Assembly (NCBI GenBank): GCA_016748015.1
Contig: JAAOMT010000201.1
Location: 446,336-510,335, forward strand
Length of the DNA: 64,000 nucleotides
Direction of reading: 5' to 3'
Origin: Geosiphon pyriformis
Taxonomy: Eukaryota; Glomeromycota; Glomeromycetes; Archaeosporales; Geosiphonaceae
This document shows, in pieces, positions 11,633-21,859 of this stretch. The first letter of the stretch is position 1; every line of letters starts with the position of its first letter. The notes beneath the pieces were generated by a model. That model saw only the letters and a list, made by a program, of their open reading frames with translations, was not told the DNA's origin and ran no database searches. A program made the position numbers and the translations under genes.

Positions 11633-13454
11633 GTCATCACGTTTGAGCTTGAAAAATTGAAAAAACCAAATACCAGCTAAACGTCAAATCTAATTAACTC
11701 CAAGTTGTTGAATTGATTTCCTGAGTGAATAATAATTTCTGATAAAGATTTTCGATCCGGACCAAAAGATAAGCATGTTTCAGAAATTTAAAGATTAGTT
11801 CATGGGCAAGTTGCTTGAGGTACTAATATGATGATTAATCGAGTAAATTACTCTGCATTATTTTATTATGTCACATCTCTTTAATATTTCTTAGCCAACA
11901 ATATCTTACTTCCAAATAGGTTTTAAAAACATAAATGAAGTCTTGAAATTTAGGAGCAATAAAATATCCCCCTTAATTATTATGCCAAACATCCATCATC
12001 TTAGCCAAGCCAAAAAATGAGGAGGGGGTGGTAGCTGTGTGATTAATAATTCGGTCGCCTCTGATAAAAATTACTTTGTTTTGATTTTTCAAATGCAAAA
12101 TAATAAGTTTTTAAATTTATAAAACTTTTGTTTAAAAGATGAAAAATTTAAATATTAATAAAATAGCTACCTTTAGAAAAATATTTCATGGATTTCAGTC
12201 TTTTTTGCTTAATAGAATTTGTGAAACCTGTAAAGGAAACATTTTTACGAATAAATAAATCTCTTTAGTATTTTTACGTTTACATAATTAAAAGTACATG
12301 GTAATGTTTAGCATTTTTGGTTTGTATTGTTACTTTTTATGAATTTAACATTTATAAATCAAGATTTTTGAAAAATTTAAAAATGTAAAAACGAATTTTT
12401 TTATTAATTCTATTTATTATTTTGTCATTTAAAATAGGTTTGATTTGTTATTACTATATTTTTTTTAAGACTTAAAAATATATTAGTTTAAATCATCCAT
12501 ACAATTATTTAAAAATTATAAAGTAGTGATTTGAAAATATAAACAATATTAATATATTTGAATTAATCAGTTATTAAATTAAATATATATATATTATTAT
12601 ATATTATTATATATATTATTTTTATATATGAATTCAAATATAGCATAATTTTGGTGAAATAAATTATTATTAAAGAAAGAGCTATTTATGTTTTAAGTTA
12701 TTAAAGAAATTATTTCAAAATAAATAATTTCCAAAATAAACAAATTCCAAAAATAAAAATTTTAATTAAAAAATTTGAAATCAAAACTAAACCAATAATT
12801 TAATTTATTTTTATTTTTGATATACAAAATATTAAATAAATTGCAAAAAAAAAATTAATTAATTTCATATATTAATTTGAAACTATGATAAGTTCTATTA
12901 AAAATTTTAATTTTTTTTTTTCAATATTTTGTAAATTTTAATTTTAATATATACATATATATATATATGTAATTCAAAGAATTTTAAGATATTTTATTAA
13001 AATAATTATCATAAAATTCTTGAGTAAAAAGTCTTGCAAAATTGATATTTACAAAAAAGTCCGAAAATTTTTCAATTTTTCAATTAAATTATAAACCAGA
13101 ATATAGTTATATTATGTTATGTTATGTTATGTATAAATAGAATTAAATTAAATTAAAAATTAAATTAAATTAATAAAAACAAATAGTTAATCAATATTTT
13201 CCTCTATTTAATTATTTTTCTAAAATTCAAAATAAATGTATAAAAAGTATTATAATGAGCAAAAAGGACAATAATTTTTTTACTTATTTACTAATAAAAT
13301 AATAATATATATAGCAAAAATTTTATACTTAAAAATCTAATTTTCATTTATATATTTTAAGTTTATTACAATAAATTTCAAAGAAAAATCTAAATTTTTG
13401 GAAAATAATATTTAAGCATATTTAGCTTTTAATTTAATTAAAAAATTATCACTT
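11633..13454. other. Intergenic spacer, extreme A/T
   Basis: Mostly A/T, with AT dinucleotide tracts (about 12582-12620 and 12950-12968), a (TTATG)n run near 13110-13131 and AATTA repeats after it. A short GC-richer piece at about 12015-12060 has no recognisable coding. No gene. Confidence 0.5.
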
Positions 13455-13908
13455 TTTATGGGTATAGCGTAATATTGTTAAAGGGTAAACCACAAACCAC
13501 CATTATATCGGTAAAATAGACCCCGGTTACTCAAAATATGCACCTGCTGTAGTAAGTCCAGATTTTATTACGTTCGCAGCAGAAGAAGCTGAACTAAATT
13601 ATCTCGACCCAAATTTTTACCATATAAACCGGATTCATCAAATGAAGCCACTCGTTCCTGTTAAGACTTGTAACAAGAATAGTTTCTTCATCGAACAATC
13701 TACTATATATTGTTTGGCAATTACTAATCCGATGAATTAGACGATTACTTTTGGGATTGGATAAAAGATTTAATACACTTGAAAGCCGTGATCATAAATC
13801 AAATAACACAGAGTCTAAAATTACAACTTCAATAACAATTCGAATTTTTAGAGAATCGGGGTCTAATTCAAATAAAAATGTTATGGTAATTGGAATAATA
13901 TATTTGGG
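13455..13908 (+). pseudogene. Broken copy of the type I membrane-protein gene, 5' half of exon 3
   Basis: Nucleotide-level homologue of exon 3 of the gene at 21860-22846. Matching blocks include GKIDPGY, APA, LDPNF, VPVKTC and the segment ending YCLAITNPM, followed by an in-frame TAG where the intact gene has a lysine codon, plus frameshifts. The similarity runs from the position of the intact exon-3 acceptor (AG lost here) to TTTGGG at 13906-13908, inside the region that encodes the membrane helix, and stops there abruptly. The missing remainder lies on the other strand at 20560-20842. Clearly non-functional. Confidence 0.85.
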
Positions 13909-14447
13909 TGTATCTTAAAATAAATTTGAAGATAGACATTTCACTTTAAATGCTTGCTTTTTTAAAAAATAATGGTCTATAATCAAAATGCCGCTAAAAT
14001 CAGAATTTGCTAAAATTAAAAGTAAAAATACTTAACAAATCTTTAAAACAGAAAGCAATTCATTAAAGGAATTTTAAATTTTTTAATGCATTTTTCTTCT
14101 CAGTAAAGGCGATATATTAAAATAAAGGCTGGAAAGCGAAATTAAGTAAATTCCTTTTGCGAAAATTTCTAGAAATTCTGATATCAACTGTTTGAAATAC
14201 TCTTTTTCGAAGTTTAAAAAACAAAAGCAAATAATAAAAGTTTTAGTCTATTAATCTTTTTTAAAACGTTATTATATTAATTTTGTTTCATCAATATCGC
14301 ATCGCAAGTTGTAACTTTAAAAGAATTTTTTATATCTTTCCTTTTAATTTAGTGAAATATATTCACAACATAATTAAAAGGGTAAATATTTAGTCAAAAC
14401 CTATAGGAAATTCAGAACCCAATACTCTAAGGCGACAAAATAATACC
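13909..14447. other. Spacer between broken gene copy and peptide gene
   Basis: AT-rich, begins at the proposed inversion breakpoint. No open frame of interest; it is the 3' flank of the peptide gene on the minus strand. Confidence 0.4.
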
Positions 14448-14899
14448 CTAGTATACTGGATATCCACCAAAACCGCTTCTATAGAAACTGCTACCATAAC
14501 CAAAACCTAGATAAGTTGCAAAAAGTGTCATTAGACCACCTCCAAATGCTCATAACCAGCACCATAATTAGATCAAGCTTAAGTAACACTATTTCACAAA
14601 CCTCCGAGGCCAGCCCCATAACCGACAGGTGAATAAAGACCACCGAGATAAGGACTATAAAGACCAGTTCCGAACGTTCCTTGAGATGCAGCCGCGGCGG
14701 CGCTTGAGCTACTAAATCCACCTCCAAACCCTGCTCCCATTACTGGGGCCGCAATACCAACCGCAGGTATTACAGCACGTTTATTCAAAGTTTCATTTAT
14801 CGTATTCATTTTAACAATTGGGATTGCATAGACGCCAGGTTGGCTTAAAAGAAATATGAGAGAGACGATAAATGAAATAAAGTAAACAAATTTAACCAT
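14448..14899 (-). CDS. Small secreted Gly/Ala/Ser-rich peptide precursor, copy A
   Basis: Exons 14602-14899 and 14448-14506 with a 95-nt intron (donor GAG|GTTTGT, acceptor ATCTAG), 118 aa; if not spliced, the frame ends at 101 residues (GLGGL). The N-terminus is a clear signal peptide (MVKFVYFISFIVSLIFLL, cleavage near VYA). The mature part begins IPIVKMNTINETLNKR; the KR dibasic is a candidate Kex2 site that would release AVIPAVGIAAPVMGAGFGG and a Ser/Ala/Gly/Tyr-rich tail. Compared with the plus-strand copy it has N for D before KR, GGG for GSE, and an early stop in exon 2 (GGYPVY), lacking about 15 residues. It lies in the left arm of an inverted repeat. Function unknown; it could be a wall-associated or signalling peptide. 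Confidence 0.75.
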
Positions 14900-15002
14900 T
14901 TTGCTTTTAAAAGTAACGAGATCAAAGATTTTGTTTTCTAAGGTTTTCTCAATGAGAATGGTTATTAGGGGTTAATAATAAAAATTCGGAATTTAAGAAT
15001 TA

Positions 15003-15010
15003 TTTATATA
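15003..15010 (-). promoter_or_regulatory. TATA box of peptide gene copy A
   Basis: TATATAAA on the minus strand, about 105 nt before the ATG at 14899, in a block conserved with the plus-strand copies (GCTACACGC immediately precedes it in each). Confidence 0.55.
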
Positions 15011-15640
15011 GCGTGTAGCTTTCAAACAGGCATTATTAATTTTCGAAATGGCATTGTACATAGACAGAGAAGATGAATCCATTTTTTAGCAGTATCTAAT
15101 TAGGATGATGCACTTTTTAATCATCAATTTATTGATAATTGAATCGGTAAGCTTCGTGCTTTTTATAACAAATAAGTGTTATATTTTCGAAGGAAATTTC
15201 AATGAGTCCTAAAAAAGATAATTTTTTCTTTTTCTCAAAAATCTCTAAACTGCTTGAAATAAAGAAATTGGGACTTATTGCAAAATCGCGAAAAAAGTCT
15301 TTATATATTTTGAGCTCACATCTATCAAATTTTATTCTCATAGTATTTCAAATTATCTCAATTTCAAAAATGCTTTTAAAAATAAATAGACGAAATAATG
15401 TTATATTAATTATTTTATAAAGCATTCAAATTAATTTAAGACCAAAAAAACAGTCTTTTTAAAAAATTGAAACAATTTATTATTGCTAATCAATACTTAA
15501 ATAATCATGACTTTCAAATATTTCTAAAGCTCATTCGTAACTTTGATTATTTTTTAAAACTGGAAATAATTTTTTACCAATTTGTAAAATAATTGTTTGT
15601 TAATAATGTTATCCAAATAAATCAAAACAAATTTTTTAGT

Positions 15641-16899
15641 AATGCTTTGTAAATACTTTATTTATAAAACATTAAAATATTATAAAAACATTGATTAATT
15701 TATTAGATATTATTGTAATACAGTCATTTCTTGAATTTTATTTTACTTATAATCTCAAAATTATTGTATAATTTGACTTCAAAAATTTTTATTAGTTATT
15801 ATGAGTATTAAATATTGATTACTTAAATGTTTCATATATTTTTTATTCAAAAGCCATATAATATCTGGCTGCTTGAATTATTTATTTTTTCAGAATTTTT
15901 TAAAAAATTAATAAATCATTTTTGATTTAAAAATATATTATTACAAAATATTGAATTGATTAATATAAGTAATGTAACTTTTGTTATTTTTAAAATTTAA
16001 CTAGTTAAATATGTATTGATTTAATTTAAAAACATAAATTATTTTTTTAATATAATATTCTGAAATTTTTTAATTTTATTCATTGTATTTGTAATTTGTT
16101 AACTTGATACATACAATATTTTATAACATTAAATAAATATTTAACAAAAATCAATAAATATTTCAAATAATTTTTTTAAACTTATTTGTTTATTACCATT
16201 TTTTATAAAAATTAAGATTTTTATTATTATGAACAACAACAATTTTTGTTAAAAAACCTCATTCAATCAAAAATTTTAGATACATGTATTTTAATAATAA
16301 AGATTTTTATTTTAAAGTTAAAAAAGTTTATGGTAATTTTGAATTAAAAGAAAGAATTCAAATTTTACATTTAAAATATTTTAAAAAATTGAAACTTATT
16401 AGATAAATTAATGTAATTTAATTAATTTTCATTTTAAATTTTTTTTTATAGAAGATATATCATTCCATCATCATATATTTGTTTTTTTGAACACTTGAAA
16501 TAAATCAAACCAAATTCAGTTTGGTAAACCTATTTTATATTGTAGCTTTTAGTTTGACCAAATTAATATTGACAAAAAATGGAGAGATCTTGTATGTATT
16601 ATTAAAATTTTCATATTAATGTCATGATGTTATTAAATCAACCTAGATTCTTTTATATCTTTAATTGTTAATTTTTTCAAAAATAAAAAGTCATCTGTTT
16701 TTAGTTGTGTTTTAAAAAAAAAATTTTTAAATGCATAGTTACATTTTTAAAAATTCTTAATATTTCATAATTACTGTTAGAAATAAATTAATACCTAATT
16801 TAATGTTATTAAAATTAAAAGCAAAAGATAATTTAACTTAATGATACATATATTAAATATTTTTTGGTTGAATAATATGTTGGAATTCTTATTATAAAA
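15641..16899. other. Central spacer of the inverted repeat
   Basis: About 1.2 kb of extreme A/T sequence between the arms. It may hold more diverged arm sequence, but I cannot show it. No gene. Confidence 0.4.
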
Positions 16900-17339
16900 T
16901 AAAATTTGAGATTTAACATTTAATTTGACGTTAACAAACAAACACTTTTCCAATTTAGTCAAAATAATTATTCGTAATTTTAAAAAAATAAACCAAGTTA
17001 CAAATGAGCTCTTGGAAATATTTAAAAGTTATACTTATTCATACTTTGATTAGCAATAATAACTTCTTTCAATTTTTTAAAAGGACAGTATTTTTGGTTT
17101 TAAATTAATTTGAATGGTTTATAAAAAACAAGTAATATAACATTATTTCGTCTATTTATTTTAAAAGCATTTAAGGAATAGCCAATAATAAAATAGATAT
17201 TGTTTCACAATAAATGTAAACTGTGCACTTTTTACGCGTGACTAACCACCAACTTCTAATTGGTCATTATTATACAATCGTCATGTGCATGTTTTTATAG
17301 AGAATATTCTAGTATACTTCAAACTCAGGATCATTTGCA

Positions 17340-17456
17340 CATGCAGAATATAGAGGGTATGCACTTAGCTTCAAGTCCCAAACTTGGTACGAGACTATAG
17401 TGCGCATATAGAGAGTATGAACTTATAGAGAGTGCACTTATGGAGGTATCACTGTA
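17340..17456 (-). mobile_element. pogo/Tigger-like terminal repeat
   Basis: Read on the minus strand from 17454: CAGTGATACCTCCATAAGTG followed by repeated subterminal motifs of the type ATAAGTTCATACTCTC. It is flanked by TA at 17455-17456. The homologous place in the left arm of the inverted repeat lacks it, so it behaves like an insertion. Two related ends in the same style occur at 47477 and 50391. No transposase is visible here; the other end of this copy was not found. Confidence 0.5.
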
Positions 17457-17716
17457 TATACAAAGACTTTTTTCGCAGTTTATAGATTTTGAAAAAAAGT
17501 ATAGCTTATCTTTTTTAGAACTATAATTGAAATATCCTTCAAAAATATAAAACTTATTAGTTATGAAAAAGCATGAAGCTTACCAATTCAATTATCAATG
17601 ATCGATGATTAAAAAAGTGCATTACCTTAATTAGATGCTGCTGAAAAATTGATTCATCACAGTTTATGTACAATGCCATTTCGAAAATGAATAATGCCTG
17701 TTTGAAAGCTACACGC

Positions 17717-17724
17717 TATATAAA
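17717..17724 (+). promoter_or_regulatory. TATA box of peptide gene copy B
   Basis: TATATAAA preceded by GCTACACGC, 112 nt upstream of the ATG at 17829; the same element precedes copies A and C. Confidence 0.55.
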
Positions 17725-17828
17725 GAAGTTCTAAATTCCGGATTTTTATTATCAACCCCTAATAACCATTCTCATTGAGAAAACCTTAGAAAACAAAATC
17801 TTCGATCTCGTTACTTTTAAAAGCAAAA

Positions 17829-18106
17829 ATGGTTAAATTTGTTTACTTTATTTCTTTTATCGTCTCTCTCATATTTCTTTTAAGCCAACCTGGCGTCTAT
17901 GCAATCCCAATTGTTAAAATGAATACGATAAATGAAACTTTGGATAAACGTGCTGTAATACCTGCGGTTGGTATTGCGGCCCCAGTAATGGGAGCAGGGT
18001 TTGGAAGTGAATTTAGTAGCTCAAGCGCCGCCGCGGCTGCATCTCAAGGAACGTTCGGAACTGGTCTTTATAGTCCTTATCTCGGTGGTCTTTATTCACC
18101 TGTCGG
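17829..18106 (+). CDS. Secreted peptide precursor copy B, cut by the scaffold gap
   Basis: Same product as copy C up to residue 92 or so (signal peptide, NETLDKR Kex2-like site, AVIPAVGIAAPVMGAGFG). The frame runs into 20 N at 18107-18126. The visible sequence is identical to copy C, including more than 290 nt of upstream DNA, so it is probably not a second gene but the same sequence represented twice at a contig join. Confidence 0.6.
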
Positions 18107-18126
18107 NNNNNNNNNNNNNNNNNNNN
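18107..18126. other. Assembly gap, 20 N
   Basis: Run of N of nominal size, placed between two identical 573-nt stretches. This pattern is expected when two overlapping contig ends were scaffolded but not merged. Confidence 0.95.
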
Positions 18127-18699
18127 ATCCTTCAAAAATATAAAACTTATTAGTTATGAAAAAGCATGAAGCTTACCAATTCAATTATCAATGATCGATG
18201 ATTAAAAAAGTGCATTACCTTAATTAGATGCTGCTGAAAAATTGATTCATCACAGTTTATGTACAATGCCATTTCGAAAATGAATAATGCCTGTTTGAAA
18301 GCTACACGCTATATAAAGAAGTTCTAAATTCCGGATTTTTATTATCAACCCCTAATAACCATTCTCATTGAGAAAACCTTAGAAAACAAAATCTTCGATC
18401 TCGTTACTTTTAAAAGCAAAAATGGTTAAATTTGTTTACTTTATTTCTTTTATCGTCTCTCTCATATTTCTTTTAAGCCAACCTGGCGTCTATGCAATCC
18501 CAATTGTTAAAATGAATACGATAAATGAAACTTTGGATAAACGTGCTGTAATACCTGCGGTTGGTATTGCGGCCCCAGTAATGGGAGCAGGGTTTGGAAG
18601 TGAATTTAGTAGCTCAAGCGCCGCCGCGGCTGCATCTCAAGGAACGTTCGGAACTGGTCTTTATAGTCCTTATCTCGGTGGTCTTTATTCACCTGTCGG
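18127..18699 (+). repeat. 573-nt perfect direct repeat, unit 2
   Basis: Identical to 17534-18106; contains the promoter and most of exon 1 of peptide gene copy C. Confidence 0.85.
18310..18317 (+). promoter_or_regulatory. TATA box of peptide gene copy C
   Basis: TATATAAA, 112 nt before the ATG at 18422, in the context shared with copies A and B. Confidence 0.55.
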
Positions 18700-18918
18700 T
18701 TATGGAGCTGGCCTCGGAGGTTTGTGAAATAGTGTTACTTAAGCTTGATCTAATTATGGTGCTGGTTATGAGCATTTGGAGGTGGTCTAATGACACTTTT
18801 TGCAACTTATCTAGGTTTTGGTTATGGTAGCAGTTTCTATAGAAGCGGTTTTGGTGGATATCCAGTTATGGGTGGTTATCCAGGCACCGCTGGTTTTGGT
18901 GCTTTGCCTATATATTAG
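18422..18918 (+). CDS. Small secreted Gly/Ala/Ser-rich peptide precursor, copy C (complete)
   Basis: Exons 18422-18719 and 18815-18918, intron 18720-18814 (GAG|GTTTGT to TATCTAG), 133 aa. Signal peptide of about 25 residues ending near VYA, then a short polar propeptide with NETLDKR; the KR is a candidate Kex2 site. The mature region starts AVIPAVGIAAPVMGAG, goes through a Ser/Ala stretch (SSSSAAAAASQG), then low-complexity repeats of Gly, Tyr, Leu and Pro (LYSPYLGGLYSPVGYGAG) and a second-exon tail (GFGYGSSFYRSGFGGYPV, ending ALPIY). An AATAAA lies about 46 nt after the stop (18964-18969). The composition suggests a structural, wall-associated or self-assembling secreted peptide; no family was recognised. 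The intron itself still looks partly coding (GAGYG-like), so an unspliced 101-residue form is possible. Confidence 0.78.
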
Positions 18919-20559
18919 GATATTAGGATGTTGCCTCGGAATTGAATACTAAAAAATTCTAACAATAAAATTCGGTTTTTCTTAATACCCTTTTAATATT
19001 TATGACGATGATATTATAGTAAATTATAATAGAATATATAACACATTTTTAAAATGTTGTAACTTTCGATGCAAAAAAATTGAAACATAAGGCTTTGAAA
19101 GGTTTAAAGCAGTTATTAAACCTTTTATGAAGTAAAATTACTAATGCTACTTTGAGCGGAATCAATAAGTTGAAACTTTTATGATTTACAGTTTTTTCGA
19201 ATTTTTAAAATATTATACAAAAAATAACCGAATTCAAAACTGGAGAACATCTTTGTTTTTGATCTCATATTTTATATTATCTTGAGTAAGACTTTTTCCC
19301 GCGTAAGAAAAAATCCACACTTATTTTAATCAAGGGGCAAAGGGTAATTTCTGGTTTGGTATGATGTGTTATTTGTTATTGACCTCAAAAGAACAAAATT
19401 GATATCATCTTTTACAAAATTCTCATTTATTAGATTAATGCGAAGAAGAATGTTAAATTTGAGCCACAATCATCAAAAGAAGGATAAAAAGCCAATATCA
19501 GAATAAATTTATTTCGTTAAAGATTCTCAATTTATTTAAATGTCTATGAGTTTCTTTCTTTGTTTGTTTGTCTGTTTGTTTATTGACCAAGTCTTTAATT
19601 TTTTAGAATAATAGATCTGGATTTTTAGTTTTTTATGTATACTATTCATATAAAAAATTGGGCAAAATTAATTTTATCTAAAAGAAGAGTTGCAAACTAT
19701 TCGTGATTGCAAAGGTTTAACATGGTAATGACAACGAACCAATTACTATTGAAGGTAGAATGATGATTAATACCTTTTGAACAAGCTACCATTAGAGAAT
19801 ATCAAACTTGGAAAATTTTTTAGAATGAGAATTTAATTTAAATTCTAATATATTTTTACTCCCACGGAAACAATTATAGCCTGGTACAGTTTTCAATATA
19901 CTTCATTTAAAATCTTTGAAAGAAATAGAAAAATTTTGTAAGACTTTCTTCTGCTCTAGTGTAGAATATTAAAAATAATATGGTTATTAAAATTTGTTAT
20001 CTCTTAAAATTTTGCAGTAATTAGCATATTAATTTTTAGTAATTATTATTAAGCTTTACTATTAAAGAAGTTTTATAAAATTGTGATGCTTGTTTACTAT
20101 TAGCATTCAAATTAGAATCTAAATTATATATATATATATAGTAGATTGGTATTCTTTCTTATGAGAAATACTAGCAGAATAAAGTAATAATATTATCAAT
20201 TTAGTCTTTTACTAGAAAGACAAGGTAGATAACTTCATTTTCAAAATTTTCGAAAAATTTTCTCTTATACTCGTAAGAATAATGATTATTAAAAGATAAG
20301 TCTGAATAGTTTTAAGAACTTTAGAGTATAAACATATAATTAATATTCAAGTTTTTCAAAAATATTAATTAAATATTTAAGTTATGAATATAAAGTCCAA
20401 AAATTTTAACTAAACATTTAGCATTGAATCATAAATATATGAGCAAAATAGACAATATAAAAAATTGAAGTAAATATTATATGATATTTCAAAAATGATT
20501 GTTTAAAGAGAAAATTTAAAGAAATAGAATGATTTAGTTTAACATTATTCAATTTTAAA
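18919..20559. other. Intergenic spacer
   Basis: AT-rich with a TTTG-type repeat at about 19558-19584 and an AT dinucleotide tract near 20125-20140. No gene seen. Confidence 0.45.
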
Positions 20560-20842
20560 ATAATTTATAGTTCAGTGAGTAGATTACACATTGAGTAACA
20601 AAACTAGCATTTTCAAAAATTTTTATATATCATCACAAATTTTTGAAACTATACCAAAAATATAATCTACTTATTTGGAGCACCTACCCTCTGATAAATG
20701 CATATGTCTTGTATCTAAAATTTTGTCAAGTTTTTTTTATAGAATTATTAATCGGATTTTAAACTACTTCATGAGGCATATTTTCTCTCTCATAAAGTAG
20801 TGGTGATAGAAAAATAAGCCACATCCTAAAAGAAGTATAAGC
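20560..20842 (-). pseudogene. Broken copy of the type I membrane-protein gene, 3' half
   Basis: Homologous to the region from about 21770 to 22031 of the intact gene: the second half of the membrane helix (LILLLGCGLFFY), the cytoplasmic tail and 3' flank. The similarity starts abruptly at 20842 with GCTTATACTTC, the bases that directly follow TTTGGG in the intact gene, which is where the plus-strand half at 13455-13908 ends. It has a one-base deletion after YFM and CAA to TAA in the tail, so it cannot encode the protein. Confidence 0.85.
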
Positions 20843-21380
20843 TCATTTTTTTCCTAACTCTTAAAATAATTTGTACTTGCTACTTTAAAGAACTTACTCC
20901 TATTTTTAGCAAGGTCAATCAAACTTGATTACAAACAGACGAACACTAGTAATATTTATTAATGTAAGTTAATACCTGGTTTACCTTTAATTGATTTTCA
21001 TGTGAGGATTAATTTATGAAATTTGGGCCTAATCATCGAAAAATAATAATTTCTCATTGAATAGCCTCCTTAAAAACAGTTTAGCATTCTTTTTAGCATT
21101 TAATATTAATCTTTTTATTTTACCATAAGAAATTTTAACAGAATAAAGTCCCGAAAATTTTTGATGCCAAATTTTTTTGATAACAGTAAAAAATAGAAAC
21201 AAAAAGAAATCTTCAAGTTTTTGAGTTATACAAAATATGCAATTCTAAAAACTCTGTCTGAAATTTTAGCTTATTAAGAATAAGAACAATAAAAATTTAA
21301 ATTTAAATTGAAACATATTTGACCGTTGATAACCTGGATACTTTAAAATATCAGTTTTAAAATTTTTTTTTAATTTGACC
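20843..21380. other. Spacer
   Basis: AT-rich, starts at the proposed second inversion breakpoint. Nothing recognised before the transposon-like relic. Confidence 0.4.
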
Positions 21381-21548
21381 CTCCAACTCCTCTCTAGTTT
21401 GTTCATGCTGGGTCACTACTCCCAAAAAGACAAAACCTTGAAAACCCTCGAAGTAGGAGACTTAGTGCTGACCGAGATTAAATCTGACCCCAAATTTCCT
21501 AGTAAAGGAATTGGGACGATTGTGGATAAATTAAAAAAAATAGAATGA
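21381..21548 (+). pseudogene. Short coding relic, transposase/integrase C-terminus-like
   Basis: A 55-codon open frame (internal ATG at 21405) with clearly less A/T than its surroundings. It contains LEVGDLVLTEIKSDPKFPSK and GIGTIVDKLKKIE, a pattern like the basic barrel-type tail of fungal transposon-encoded integrases (VGDxVxxxIxxxD followed by a conserved V-hydrophobic strand). No catalytic domain is present. It might be a remnant of an element inserted in the 3' flank of the membrane-protein gene. Assignment is tentative. Confidence 0.3.
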
Positions 21549-21859
21549 ATCAGTAAATTAGAATTTCTGAATCCATTTCATTTAAAAAATATTAAAATTA
21601 ATACTTTTCAGCCCAATACTCATCAACTACTTTATTGAAAAACAATTATTTAAAGGAAGAAATTAAAAAATAGAATAGATTTTATAAGAATCAAGTCAAC
21701 ATTATTAAATTTATAAAAAGAAACATTTCATTTAAGAATTTCTAATTTTATTTATAAATTTAACGAAGATACTAAATAATTGATAATTCAGTTAGTAGAT
21801 TACATTGAGTGCCAGAACTTTATTTCGGAAAATAATTTATAATAAAAAATTTCATATAT

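Larger units (their letters stand above)
14448..15640. repeat. Left arm of a large inverted repeat
   Basis: Reverse complement of this segment matches 16900-18880. Similarity is high across the peptide gene and its upstream 700 bases, then falls with indels; it can be followed by eye to about 15640 (for example the blocks around the motif TTTCGTCTATTTA and the segment rich in CAATTTTTTAAA). The exact inner edge is not resolvable by eye in A/T-rich DNA. Confidence 0.7.
17534..18106 (+). repeat. 573-nt perfect direct repeat, unit 1
   Basis: Starts at ATCCTTCAAAAATATAAAAC and ends exactly at the first N. Its partner starts exactly at the base after the last N, offset 593. I compared them by eye and found no mismatch. 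Confidence 0.85.
16900..18880. repeat. Right arm of the inverted repeat
   Basis: Counterpart of the left arm, carrying the plus-strand peptide gene. It differs from the left arm by an insertion-like segment (about 17173-17454) that contains the pogo/Tigger-like terminus, and by the 573-nt direct duplication around the scaffold gap. Confidence 0.7.

Noticed and set aside
14491-14727. Overlapping 78-codon frames in the peptide genes (also 18594-18830)
   Set aside because: They are alternative frames across the duplicated peptide gene and its intron; the signal-peptide frame is the real one.
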